Assembly: GCA_024277255.1 (NCBI GenBank)
Contig: JAJRVQ010000033.1
Coordinates: 1-64,000, forward strand
Source: Acidobacteriota bacterium
GTDB taxonomy: Bacteria; Acidobacteriota; Thermoanaerobaculia; Multivoradales; SZUA-115
Length of the DNA stretch: 64,000 bases
Reading direction: 5' to 3'
Shown here: positions 25,898 to 34,244 of the stretch, piece by piece
Numbering within the stretch: the stretch's first letter is position 1
Layout: every line of letters starts with the position of its first letter
The notes under the pieces: model-generated
Told to the model about the DNA's origin: nothing
Databases searched by the model: none
What the model saw: only the letters and a program-made list of their open reading frames with translations
Program-made: the position numbers and the translations under genes

Positions 25898-26832
25898 CGG
25901 ATCTCCTCTCGGTTCTCGTCAGTGTCGAGTGCCAGGTCGATACGAACCAGTTGGGAGGCGGCGAGCCTGCCGCCGGTGGCGCTCAATGCCTCGGTGCGCC
26001 AGTAGTACGAGACTCCGGGTCCGAGCTGGGCGCGGACCTCCGACGGCAACTCGGCCAGCGGTGTCGTGGATCGACCTTGCCAGAGGATCGTCTCGTCAAC
26101 GCCATAGATGGTACAGCGATAGGCGGTAGCGCCGGGGAAGCTCTCCCAGCGCAAGCTATACGGTACGGAGTCTACTCGGCCGGTCGGGGAGAGACCGACG
26201 ATCTCGGAACTGCGGCGCACGGTGTTGACCGGGGGAGCGGGAAGCTCCGGAGATGCGGGGTAGAGCAACCATGCGGAGGAGGCCACGCCAACGATGATCG
26301 CCGCGGCAGCGGGCAGCCGCCAAATGGCCTTGGTGCGCCGGCTGCGAGGCTGGGCTTGAAGTCGGCGAGCACTCGGCGTCGGCTGGTTGCGCTGGGGACG
26401 CATCGGCGCCGCCGGCACCGGCGTCTCTGGAGTCTCGGCGACTTCCGGACTGGCCGTGGTGTTGACCAACGCCGAATCCAGCGCCTTGCCGAGATCTTGA
26501 AAGGTAAACGGCTTGTGGAGGAAGACCACGTCTCCGCGGGCGACCCTGCGCAGCAGGTCCGGATTGTCGCGCTGGCTGGAGATCAGCACAATGGCGGCCT
26601 TGCTGTCGGCGTGGCGGATGCGCTCGCTCAACGTGACTCCGCAGATGCCCGGCATGGAGAAGTCTGAAACCACGGCGTCGAAGGCGGCGCCCGGTGCTTG
26701 CCAGAGCTTCCATGCCTCCTCGCCATCCGCGGCTTCGGTGACCCGGTGGCCGAGTTCCTGTAGGAACTCGCGCAGGGCCTGGCGAACCTCCGCGTTGTCG
26801 TCGACGAGCAGTGTGTTGAGTGATCGATTCAT
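25894..26832 (-). CDS. Membrane-anchored receiver-domain protein with FN3-like exterior
   Basis: The 312-aa protein starts with a complete receiver domain (about residues 5-120): acidic pair VDD, phospho-Asp in VVSDFSMPG and Lys in FLHKPF. A Pro/Arg-rich linker follows, then one TM segment (AAAAIIVGVASSAWLLYP, about 178-196). The external C-terminal domain reads YSLRWESFPGATAYRCTIYG...GVSYYWRTEALSATGGRL, the pattern of FN3-like domains found outside anti-sigma factors. A response regulator tied to the membrane with an extracytoplasmic output domain is unusual. The ATG at 26832 is preceded by a GGGGGA ribosome site in a hairpin arm. It sits between the hybrid kinase and the cohesin-like gene and overlaps the latter by 4 bp. 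Confidence 0.8.
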   Translation of the reverse strand: MNRSLNTLLVDDNAEVRQALREFLQELGHRVTEAADGEEAWKLWQAPGAAFDAVVSDFSMPGICGVTLSERIRHADSKAAIVLISSQRDNPDLLRRVARGDVVFLHKPFTFQDLGKALDSALVNTTASPEVAETPETPVPAAPMRPQRNQPTPSARRLQAQPRSRRTKAIWRLPAAAAIIVGVASSAWLLYPASPELPAPPVNTVRRSSEIVGLSPTGRVDSVPYSLRWESFPGATAYRCTIYGVDETILWQGRSTTPLAELPSEVRAQLGPGVSYYWRTEALSATGGRLAASQLVRIDLALDTDENREEIR

Positions 26833-26839
26833 TGGTTGT

Positions 26840-26868
26840 CCCCCAGTGCTGCGAAATCTACCTGGGGG
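26840..26868 (-). promoter_or_regulatory. Hairpin masking the ribosome site of the receiver gene
   Basis: CTGGGGG at 26862-26868 and CCCCCAG at 26840-26846 form a perfect 7-bp stem with a 15-nt loop. On the minus strand the 3' arm contains the GGGGG of the likely Shine-Dalgarno, 7 nt before the ATG, so folding could limit translation. Function is inferred only. Confidence 0.5.
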
Positions 26869-26906
26869 TAGATGAACTGAAGATGACAAACAAGGTTCAT
26901 CGGTCA

Positions 26907-28700
26907 CTATTCATCGTAGCCTTCGAGCAGTGCTCGCAGCTTGGCCGCCAACTCGAGCGGAGAGGCGAGCTTATGGAGAAAATGACCCTCGTCGGTGTTC
27001 ATTCCCAGCCTCTCGCACTCTTGCCGCCCCTGTGCCGAGAGTAGCAACGCCTTGATCGGCTTGTGCTGATGGATGCGATCGATCAGCTCTGGCCCACTCA
27101 GGTCTGGCATCACGACGTCGGCCAGGATGAGGTCGAAGCGAAAGTCCGAAGACTCACAGGCGTCGAGCGCCGCCATGCCGTCGGCGGCGGAGGTGACTCT
27201 ATAGCCGAGCCCGCTGAGCAACGCCTCGAGCGAATGCCGATACTCGGCATTGTCGTCGACCAGCAGAATGCGCTCGTCGCCGCGCAGATCGACCCCGGCA
27301 GCTTCCATCTCGGCCGGGCTGACGGTTTCAGGACGCGGGCAGCGGGGGAGTTGGATCTCGAAGGTGGACCCCCGGCCGAGGTTGCTGTCGACGACGATCG
27401 TGCCGCCAGCCTGCTCGATGATCTGCGAGACCATCGACAGTCCAAGGCCGAATCCGCCGCTGTTGGCCTTGGTGGTGAGAAAGGGCTCGAACAGGGAGTC
27501 GCGGACTTCGGGCGCGATTCCGCTACCGTTGTCGATGATCGCGATGGAGACCCCGTCCGCCGAGCGCCAGTGGGGAAGGTTGCGTGTCTCGATGATCACC
27601 GTTCCACCGTCCGGCATCGCATCGCGAGCGTTCATCAGCAGGTTGAGCAGCGCCTGCTGCAGACCGTCGGCGTCGATCTCGACGTTCCACAGGTCGGGCG
27701 CCAGTCGGGTTTCGACGTGCAAGGTCTCGGTGACGGACGGGCGAAAGATTCGCTCCACGGAATAGACCGACCGATTCGGGTTGACCACTTCAGGGGCCGA
27801 CGGCTGGGTGTAGCTGAAGGTCAGCAGCCGTTCGATGAGTTTGGCGGCCTTGCCGATAACGCGTACCGCATCGTCCAGCTTGCTGCTCGCCGGCTCTTGG
27901 TCGGTGAGCTTCATTCGCGCCAGTTCGCAATGGCCCCGCACCGCCGCAAGATAGTTGTTGAGGTCATGAGCCAGCCCGCCGGCCATGCGACCGACGGCAT
28001 CCATCTTCTGTGAACGCTGTACGGTTTTTCGACTCTTGGCGAGTTCCGCCTCGGCGCGAGTTCGCCGTTGCTCGCGTTCGTGGAGAGTGACCGCGGTACT
28101 CAAGATCAGAGTGCTCCACAGCGCGACGGCGAGCAGGAAGATCCTCTTGGAGAGGTGGCGGAACTGGCGCATCTCGAACTGCAACGAGCTCTCGAGCTGG
28201 CGGGCCGAGTCGAGTACACCGACGAAGACGCCGTCATAAAGCACGTCCATCACCGAACCGGTCCCCACCGAACGTCCTTCCGCGTAGCCGCTCATCCGTT
28301 GGTGGGAGATGCGGTCGAATTCGGTGAGCCGCACCTGAAGCTCATCCGCCTCCTGGAGCTGAGACGAACTGACCAACGGGGCCAGGGTCGCGACTTCGAG
28401 ATCCGTTGGCAGGTCTTGGTCGCCGAGGAGTGCATTCAATAACGCCTGCGCTCGGGCGATGGGGTCGAAAATGTCGGGGATCTCCACCAGGTCGCCGGTG
28501 AGATACTCCTCGATCCACAGATGCGACAGGGCGACGTTGAGTTGCAATTGCTCGACGGCGCTGACCCGCTCCAGGTGGCTCTCCAGCTTGCGCTGGCGAA
28601 AACGGTCGGAAGTGATCAGCAACACCAGCCCCGCGATGCCGAGTAGAACCACCAGCCAAGGCAGGCGTGATGCGGTGCGGGGTGGTGGAGTTGAGGGCAC
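26907..28700 (-). CDS. Hybrid sensor histidine kinase
   Basis: The 597-aa protein has two TM segments (about 13-30 and 186-206). Between them is a periplasmic sensor of about 150 aa containing LSHLWIEEYLTGD. A HisKA domain follows with H-box GGLAHDLNNYLAAV, then an HATPase domain with NLLMNARDAMPDGG (N-box) and GFGLGLSMVSQIIEQAGG (G-box). The C-terminal receiver is intact (LLVDDNAEYR, LILADVVMPDLSG). The sensor motif is shared with the kinase at 45827-47680, so both may sense related signals. GTG is the likely start; I see no Shine-Dalgarno. It lies 65 bp after the OmpR-type regulator and before the membrane receiver gene, one probable operon. Confidence 0.9.
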   Translation of the reverse strand: MPSTPPPRTASRLPWLVVLLGIAGLVLLITSDRFRQRKLESHLERVSAVEQLQLNVALSHLWIEEYLTGDLVEIPDIFDPIARAQALLNALLGDQDLPTDLEVATLAPLVSSSQLQEADELQVRLTEFDRISHQRMSGYAEGRSVGTGSVMDVLYDGVFVGVLDSARQLESSLQFEMRQFRHLSKRIFLLAVALWSTLILSTAVTLHEREQRRTRAEAELAKSRKTVQRSQKMDAVGRMAGGLAHDLNNYLAAVRGHCELARMKLTDQEPASSKLDDAVRVIGKAAKLIERLLTFSYTQPSAPEVVNPNRSVYSVERIFRPSVTETLHVETRLAPDLWNVEIDADGLQQALLNLLMNARDAMPDGGTVIIETRNLPHWRSADGVSIAIIDNGSGIAPEVRDSLFEPFLTTKANSGGFGLGLSMVSQIIEQAGGTIVVDSNLGRGSTFEIQLPRCPRPETVSPAEMEAAGVDLRGDERILLVDDNAEYRHSLEALLSGLGYRVTSAADGMAALDACESSDFRFDLILADVVMPDLSGPELIDRIHQHKPIKALLLSAQGRQECERLGMNTDEGHFLHKLASPLELAAKLRALLEGYDE

Positions 28701-28765
28701 TCGCTGTGACGCAATCTGGCGATAGATCTTCGGTGCCGGTCGAACCTCGACCAGCGAGCTGATCG

Positions 28766-29440
28766 CTACGAGCGCGTACTGCGCAGGACGTATCCGACGC
28801 CCTTGATGGTGCGCAATAGCTTGCCATCGCGCGAGCCATCGATCTTCTTGCGTAGCCTGTAAAGGATAACATCGATCACATTGCTCATCGCGTCGAACGA
28901 GTCGTCCCAGACGTGTTCTGCCAGATCTGTGCGCGTCACCGGCTCATCGACATGACGCAGCAAGTACTCCAAGACGCCGAACTCCTTCGGGGGCAAGTCC
29001 AGAAGTTCGCCACCGACCTTGACTTGGCGAGTGGATCGATCGAGTTCCAGGTCTCCAGCCGTCAAAGGGGACAGCGCCTTGGCCCTGCGGCGCAGCAAGC
29101 TGCGGGTCCGCGCCAACAGTTCGACCATCGAGAAGGGCTTGGTCAAGTAGTCGTCGGCCCCTGAATCCAGGCCGTCGACACGGTCGTGAATTCCGACGCG
29201 ACCGGTGAGCATCAGGACCGGTGTTTGCTGCCCCGCCTGACGCCACATGCGCAGCAGATCGATTCCACTCGGAGGCGGGATCGACCAATCGAGAACGATC
29301 AGATCGTAGTCATTGATCGAGGCCATCTCGTCGGCATCGGAGCCGGTCGAAACGAGGTCGACCGCGTAGCTTTCCGCTTGCAGTGCCTCGCTGATCACCC
29401 CAGCAAGCTCGACATCATCTTCCACCACCAAGATTCGCAT
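28766..29440 (-). CDS. OmpR/PhoB-family response regulator
   Basis: The 224-aa protein has an N-terminal receiver (ILVVEDD, phospho-Asp in LIVLDWSIPPPSG, Lys in YLTKPFS). The C-terminal winged helix reads PPKEFGVLEYLLRHVDEPVTRTDLAEHVWDD...YRLRKKIDG...IKGVGYVLR. It should bind DNA direct repeats as a dimer. The ATG at 29440 fits the family length; an in-frame upstream start adds a hydrophobic, non-family leader and is rejected. It begins the operon that continues with the hybrid kinase. It is a close paralog of the regulator at 34245-34922. It reads away from the beta-helix protein gene, which could be a target. Confidence 0.93.
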   Translation of the reverse strand: MRILVVEDDVELAGVISEALQAESYAVDLVSTGSDADEMASINDYDLIVLDWSIPPPSGIDLLRMWRQAGQQTPVLMLTGRVGIHDRVDGLDSGADDYLTKPFSMVELLARTRSLLRRRAKALSPLTAGDLELDRSTRQVKVGGELLDLPPKEFGVLEYLLRHVDEPVTRTDLAEHVWDDSFDAMSNVIDVILYRLRKKIDGSRDGKLLRTIKGVGYVLRSTRS

Positions 29441-29647
29441 GGGCAAAGCATACCGGAGCCAACCTGAACGCAAGATGAAGGTGCCGGTGACGAAAATGTG
29501 GCGAAACATCTACCGCAAGATGGACTAACCAGCACTACCGAAAAATTCTTTTCCCGCGTCATGATGAGTTCATGCTGCTTTGGCCATCCTCTCGCCAACA
29601 CATGCCGACAAGGCACCACAAACAACCCTTTGAGGAGGGCTCACAGC
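29441..29647. promoter_or_regulatory. Divergent intergenic region
   Basis: This 207-bp gap lies between the divergently read regulator and beta-helix genes and must carry both promoters. I see a strong GAGGAGGG (29632-29639) 8 nt before the beta-helix start, but no operator that I can define. Confidence 0.4.
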
Positions 29648-30604
29648 ATGAAAACTTCACTTACGACCGTCCGTCGCCTCTTTTTTACGGCTCTCGCTCT
29701 AACGGCAACCGCAACGGCGGTTACGGCGCAGGATGCGGTCGTCCCGACCGACTTCGCCACCATCCAGGCGGCCGTTCTCTCGGCCACCGACGTCGACCTC
29801 AATGGTTCGATCGACATCCAAGTTCTGGCCGGTACCTACGCCGAAGCCATCCTGGTTCTCCGCGACGACATTTCGCTGACCGGCGAGGATGCCGCCACCA
29901 CGATCATCGACGGCGGTGGAGCTGCCAACGTGATTCATGTCGAGCGGTCCAACCGCTTCAGCATCCAAGGCTTCACCGTGACGAGCACCGGCGAAGCCAA
30001 CGGCCTCGATTTCAGCCGCTCCGACGACGCTACCGTGGCCGGCAACATCTTCGATGGCAATCGCCACGGTATTCGGTTGGATCGCTCCAACAACGCCTTG
30101 GTCGAACTCAACGAGGTCGGGGCTTCCAAAGCCGCCGGGATCAAGGTCACCCGCTCGCAGGGTGCCATCGTGATGATGAACTCGGTGCATGACGGTCTCA
30201 GCACCGGTATCGACATTCGTGGCGTTGCCTCGACCCAGGTCGACGACAACGTCCTGACCAACAACCTGGGCACCGGGATTCGGATCCGTCGCACCGACGG
30301 CGCCAACAGCGTGATGGGCAATACGATTACCGGCTGCCTGGACAACGGCATGGAGATTCGCGAAGCGGTTTCCACCTTGGTTCTGAACAACACCATCAGC
30401 GGTGGGCTGAGCAACGGAATCCGTCTGCGCGACACCGCGCAGAGCCTGTTCAGCGGCAATGTAGTGACCGGCAATCAAGGCTACGGCGTGCGCATGCGCG
30501 ACGCGGTCAACGATGACTGGGACGACACCATGGCCAGCGCTCAGCCGGCTCCCGGCAACAACGATCTGTCCAACAACGTCAAAGGCGAGGTGCGTATCGA
30601 CTGA
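29648..30604 (+). CDS. Exported right-handed beta-helix (NosD/PbH1-like) protein
   Basis: The 318-aa protein has a signal peptide (LTTVRRLFFTALALTATATAVTAQ). A start like VPTDFATIQAAVLSA follows, then about ten PbH1-type coils of roughly 22-24 residues with the theme NGIRLRDT...SLFSGNVVTGN. Such parallel beta-helices occur in NosD, polysaccharide lyases and surface proteins. No catalytic residues of a lyase family are recognisable, so the role is open. The start is chosen for GAGGAGGG with an 8-nt spacer. A Rho-independent terminator follows, so the gene is monocistronic. It is divergent from a two-component operon. Confidence 0.85.
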   Translation: MKTSLTTVRRLFFTALALTATATAVTAQDAVVPTDFATIQAAVLSATDVDLNGSIDIQVLAGTYAEAILVLRDDISLTGEDAATTIIDGGGAANVIHVERSNRFSIQGFTVTSTGEANGLDFSRSDDATVAGNIFDGNRHGIRLDRSNNALVELNEVGASKAAGIKVTRSQGAIVMMNSVHDGLSTGIDIRGVASTQVDDNVLTNNLGTGIRIRRTDGANSVMGNTITGCLDNGMEIREAVSTLVLNNTISGGLSNGIRLRDTAQSLFSGNVVTGNQGYGVRMRDAVNDDWDDTMASAQPAPGNNDLSNNVKGEVRID

Positions 30605-30676
30605 TCGTCCCGCGAGTGTATTTGACGTCAACAACTGGGTGAGGCGCTCTCCCCTGAGCCTCAGCCAGTTGGACAA

Positions 30677-30720
30677 TGCCGGCGGTCACTCCCTCGAGGT
30701 GATCGCCGGCAATTTTTTTC
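30677..30720 (+). terminator. Rho-independent terminator
   Basis: TGCCGGCG and CGCCGGCA, extended by TCA/TGA, form a GC-rich stem. It is followed directly by seven T. It ends the beta-helix gene transcript. Confidence 0.9.
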
Positions 30721-30937
30721 CTTAATCCCAGCATTGCTAACTGCTTATTCCACACTGCCTATTCCACCAAGTGGTGAGACGGGTTATGATCCTTGTCGAA
30801 TAGCTAGACTGTGGTTTCTGCGTTATCCAGCTCACCTCCGTTGCCTGGCTCCTCCGCGCTCCTCCGCGCGGTGTTTCGCATTGTGCGTATCTGCCATGAG
30901 CTGGAGAGTGCCACCACTCTTCAAGGAGGTTCCGCCC
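30721..30937. promoter_or_regulatory. Upstream region of the metalloprotease gene
   Basis: About 217 bp with no gene I can support; the frame is open but lacks a start signal before 30938. It contains a 10-bp direct repeat TCCTCCGCGC (about 30848-30867). The promoter for the protease gene is expected here. Confidence 0.4.
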
Positions 30938-33004
30938 ATGACTCGCACCATCCCTCGCTTGCTGATTGGCGCGCTGGTTCTCATCGCCCTCTTCGCGCTC
31001 CCCGCCACCGCGACGGCGCAGGGAACGTGGACCGATCGCGCCGAAGACGAAATACCCCTGGTTGGCCAGCGCATCATTGTGCCGTTCGCCTACCGTACAC
31101 TGGCGCTCGATCGAGGAGCGCTCGACGCCGCCCTGTCCCTGGCTCCTCTCGAGGCCCGCTCACAACTGACCGGAATCGAAGGGGCTCGTCTCACCTTGCC
31201 CCGGCCGGACGGTGGTTGGGACACGTTTCACGTCGTTGAATCGCCGATCATGGCTCCCGAGCTGGCGGCTAAGTTTCCGGAGATTCGAACCTACCGAATC
31301 TGGGGTGTCGACGGCCGCTTGGCCACCGGCCGGATCGACGTCACGTCGCAAGGTTTCCACGCCATGGTCCGCACGCCCAGCGGCGGCTACTTCATCGATC
31401 CGTACAGTCAGGGTGATGTCGATCACTACCTGAGCTACTTCCGTCGCGACAGCTACAACCCCTCCGCCGCGAGCTGGAGCTGCGGGGTCAAGTCGGACGA
31501 GGGTGCCTTCTTGCCCGCGGATTCAGCGAAGCTGCGCGGCGACGATCACGCCGCTTCCTTCAAGGTCGCCAACGGCACGATGCTGCGCACCTATCGGCTG
31601 GCGCAGGCCGCCACCGGTGAGTACACCGCCTTCCACGGCGGCACCGTCGCCGCCGGAATGGCCGGCATCGTCACCGCCATCAACCGCGTCAACGAAGTCT
31701 ACGAGAACGACGTAGCGATTCGCATGGAGTTGGTGGCCAACAACAACCTCATCGTCTACACCAACGGCGGCACCGACCCGTTCACCAACAACAACGGCTT
31801 CACCATGTTGGGTCAGAACCAGGCCAACACCGATGCGGTGATCGGTAACGCCAACTACGACATCGGCCACGTCTTCTCGACCGGTGGCGGCGGTGTCGCG
31901 TCGCTCGGAGTGCCGTGCTTCACCGGTGCCAAGGCGCGGGGGGTCACCGGCCTGCCTACGCCGATCGGCGATCCGTTCTACATTGATTTCGTAGCCCACG
32001 AGATGGGGCATCAGTGGGGTGCTCCGCACTCGTTCAATGGGAGTTCCGGCAACTGTTCCGGTGGCAACCGCAACGCGTCGACCGCATACGAACCGGGCAG
32101 CGGTTCGACGATCATGGCCTACGCCGGGATCTGCGGCGCACAGAACCTGCAATCGAACAGCGATCCCTACTTCCATGCCACCAGCCTCGACAGCATCGTT
32201 GGCTTCAGCACGACGGGCGGTGGCAACAGCTGTGCCGTGGCTACCGCCACCGGCAACACGCCGCCGGTGGTCAGCGCCGGTGCCGACTACACCATTCCGA
32301 TATCGACGCCGTTCAGCCTCTGCGGATCGGGGAGCGATGTGAATGGGGACTCGTTGACCTACGCATGGGAAGAGTTCGATCTTGGCCCCGCCGGGGCGCC
32401 CGCATCGCCTTCGGGCAACGCGCCCATCTTCCGCTCCTTCAACCCGGTCGATCGGCCGTTTAGGACCTTCCCCAAGGAATCGGACCTGTTGAACAACACC
32501 TCGACGATCGGTGAGATCCTTCCCACCTATGCTCGGACGCTGAACTTCCGCCTGACCGCGCGGGACAACCGGGCCGGCGGCGGCGGGATCAACGATGACT
32601 CGATGCAGGTGGTGGTTTCCGACGTCGGTGGGCCGTTCCTGGTCACCAACCCGAACACCGGCGCGGTGACCTGGACCTCGGGCGGCACGGCGAACGTACA
32701 GTGGGATCCGGCAGGGACCAACGCCGGACCGATCAACTGCTCGCGGGTGGTGATCCTGTTGTCGATCGACGGCGGCATGACCTATCCCTTCTCGCTACTC
32801 GACACGCCGAACGATGGTTCGCAATCGGTGAACGTACCGAATGTGGTGACGACCACGGCCCGCGTGCAAGTGCGCTGCTCCGGAGGTGCCTTCTTCGACG
32901 TTTCCAATGCCGATTTCGCCATCTCGGGGTCGGACACGTTGATCACCGCCTTGAACTTCGAGGATTGCAGAGAATTTGCTTCCTGGAGTGCCGTGGTTCA
33001 GTAG
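30938..33004 (+). CDS. Exported metzincin (reprolysin-like) zinc metalloprotease
   Basis: The 688-aa protein has a signal peptide (PRLLIGALVLIALFALPATATAQ), a propeptide-like region to about 200 and a catalytic domain. The zinc motif is HEMGHQWGAPHSF (His354, Glu355, His358, His364), with a Met-turn candidate in STIMAYAGICG. That is the HExxHxxGxxH signature of metzincins, closest to reprolysin-like (M12B) bacterial enzymes. A PKD/FN3-like region follows (GSDVNGDSLTYAWEEFD). The C-terminus ends FEDCREFASWSAVVQ, a variant of the motif on two other exported proteins here. ATG 30938 has AAGGAGG 8 nt upstream. It is flanked by terminators and stands alone. Likely an extracellular protease. Confidence 0.9.
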   Translation: MTRTIPRLLIGALVLIALFALPATATAQGTWTDRAEDEIPLVGQRIIVPFAYRTLALDRGALDAALSLAPLEARSQLTGIEGARLTLPRPDGGWDTFHVVESPIMAPELAAKFPEIRTYRIWGVDGRLATGRIDVTSQGFHAMVRTPSGGYFIDPYSQGDVDHYLSYFRRDSYNPSAASWSCGVKSDEGAFLPADSAKLRGDDHAASFKVANGTMLRTYRLAQAATGEYTAFHGGTVAAGMAGIVTAINRVNEVYENDVAIRMELVANNNLIVYTNGGTDPFTNNNGFTMLGQNQANTDAVIGNANYDIGHVFSTGGGGVASLGVPCFTGAKARGVTGLPTPIGDPFYIDFVAHEMGHQWGAPHSFNGSSGNCSGGNRNASTAYEPGSGSTIMAYAGICGAQNLQSNSDPYFHATSLDSIVGFSTTGGGNSCAVATATGNTPPVVSAGADYTIPISTPFSLCGSGSDVNGDSLTYAWEEFDLGPAGAPASPSGNAPIFRSFNPVDRPFRTFPKESDLLNNTSTIGEILPTYARTLNFRLTARDNRAGGGGINDDSMQVVVSDVGGPFLVTNPNTGAVTWTSGGTANVQWDPAGTNAGPINCSRVVILLSIDGGMTYPFSLLDTPNDGSQSVNVPNVVTTTARVQVRCSGGAFFDVSNADFAISGSDTLITALNFEDCREFASWSAVVQ

Positions 33005-33065
33005 GCGGTCCGCCGCGGGGGTGGTGCGACCCCCCGGATCGAGATCAGGTTGTATGGAACAGAAG

Positions 33066-33104
33066 CGGGCGGTGCGTCGGTTCTCAAGCGCACCGCCCGT
33101 TTTT
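33066..33104 (+). terminator. Rho-independent terminator
   Basis: CGGGCGGTGCG (33066-33076) and CGCACCGCCCG (33089-33099) form a perfect 11-bp stem with a 12-nt loop, followed by five T. It ends the metalloprotease transcript. Confidence 0.92.
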
Positions 33105-33129
33105 ACCGTGGGTGACCCAGGGAGGCTGA

Positions 33130-34215
33130 ATGGAGCCGGTAAATCTCAGCGAATTCAAGGCTTTGGCGCGGACTAAGATGGCGGCGATGGCCTACGATTA
33201 CTACGCCGGCGGTGCCGACGACGAACTCACGCTGAACGACAATCGCGCCGCCTTCGAGCGCTTGAAACTGGCTTACCGGGTGCTGGTGGACGTGCGCAGT
33301 CGCGACACCTCGGTGCACCTTCTCGGCCACCGGCTGTCGTCGCCGGTGATCGTCGCTCCGACCGCCTTCCACCAGCTGGCCGATGAGCAGGGAGAGGTGG
33401 CGACCGTCCGCGCCGCGGGCAGCGCGGGAACGCTGATGGTGCTCTCGACCTTGTCCAACCGTCCGGTCGAGGAGGTCACCCGGGCCGCTACCGGACCCGT
33501 CTGGTTCCAGCTCTATGTCTACAGGGACCGAGGATCCTCCGAGGCGCTGATCCGGCGGGTCGAGGCGGCGGGCTGCACGGCGATCATGCTGACCGTCGAC
33601 GCGCCGATTCTCGGCCATCGCGAACAGGATGTACGCAATCGGTTTCACCTGCCGGAAGGGCTCGCCGCCGCCAACCTCTACGGCGACGAGGAGGGGAAGG
33701 TGGCTCGCCGTGCCGGCGACTCGGGGCTCGCTGCCTGGGTCGGTGAAACGCTCGATCCCGGCTTGACCTGGAAAGATGTCGAGTGGTTGCGCGGGGTGAC
33801 CGACCTGCCGGTGCTGATCAAAGGCATCGTTCGCCCGGACGACGCCGCGCGCGCCTTGGAGCACGGGGCGTCGGGTCTTGTGGTCTCCAACCACGGCGGT
33901 CGCCAGCTGGACACCGCACCGGCCACCATCGAGGCCTTGCCGGCGATCGCCGAGGAGCTGGAGCTGCGCGGAGCCGGTGACGATTTCGCGCTTCTGCTGG
34001 ATGGAGGCGTTCGGCGCGGCACCGATGTGGTGAAGGCGGTCGCCCTCGGGGCCAAGGCGGTGCTCATCGGCCGGCCGGTGTTGTGGGGGCTGGCGGCCGA
34101 AGGCCAGCGCGGTGTTGAGACGGTGCTGGCGATGCTCAACGCCGAGATCGATACCGCGATGGCATTGTGCGGCGCACCGACCGTCGTCGAGCTGAGCCGA
34201 GATCTGGTGATCTGA
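33130..34215 (+). CDS. FMN-dependent alpha-hydroxy-acid oxidase/dehydrogenase
   Basis: The 361-aa protein is a full-length TIM-barrel flavoenzyme of the glycolate oxidase/L-lactate oxidase family, which oxidises (S)-2-hydroxy acids to 2-keto acids. Family landmarks are YDYYAGGADDELTLNDN at the N-terminus, APTAFHQLADEQGE, WFQLYVYRDR and TVDAPILGHREQD. The active-site motif SNHGGRQLD carries the catalytic His and substrate-binding Arg, and LLDGGVRRGTDVVKA with GRPVLWGL binds the FMN phosphate. The exact substrate (glycolate, lactate or longer) cannot be read. GGGAGG precedes the ATG by about 5 nt. It is monocistronic, converging on the OmpR-type regulator 30 bp away. Confidence 0.92.
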   Translation: MEPVNLSEFKALARTKMAAMAYDYYAGGADDELTLNDNRAAFERLKLAYRVLVDVRSRDTSVHLLGHRLSSPVIVAPTAFHQLADEQGEVATVRAAGSAGTLMVLSTLSNRPVEEVTRAATGPVWFQLYVYRDRGSSEALIRRVEAAGCTAIMLTVDAPILGHREQDVRNRFHLPEGLAAANLYGDEEGKVARRAGDSGLAAWVGETLDPGLTWKDVEWLRGVTDLPVLIKGIVRPDDAARALEHGASGLVVSNHGGRQLDTAPATIEALPAIAEELELRGAGDDFALLLDGGVRRGTDVVKAVALGAKAVLIGRPVLWGLAAEGQRGVETVLAMLNAEIDTAMALCGAPTVVELSRDLVI

Positions 34216-34244
34216 CGATCTGATCAGTCCGGACGGGAAAGGGA

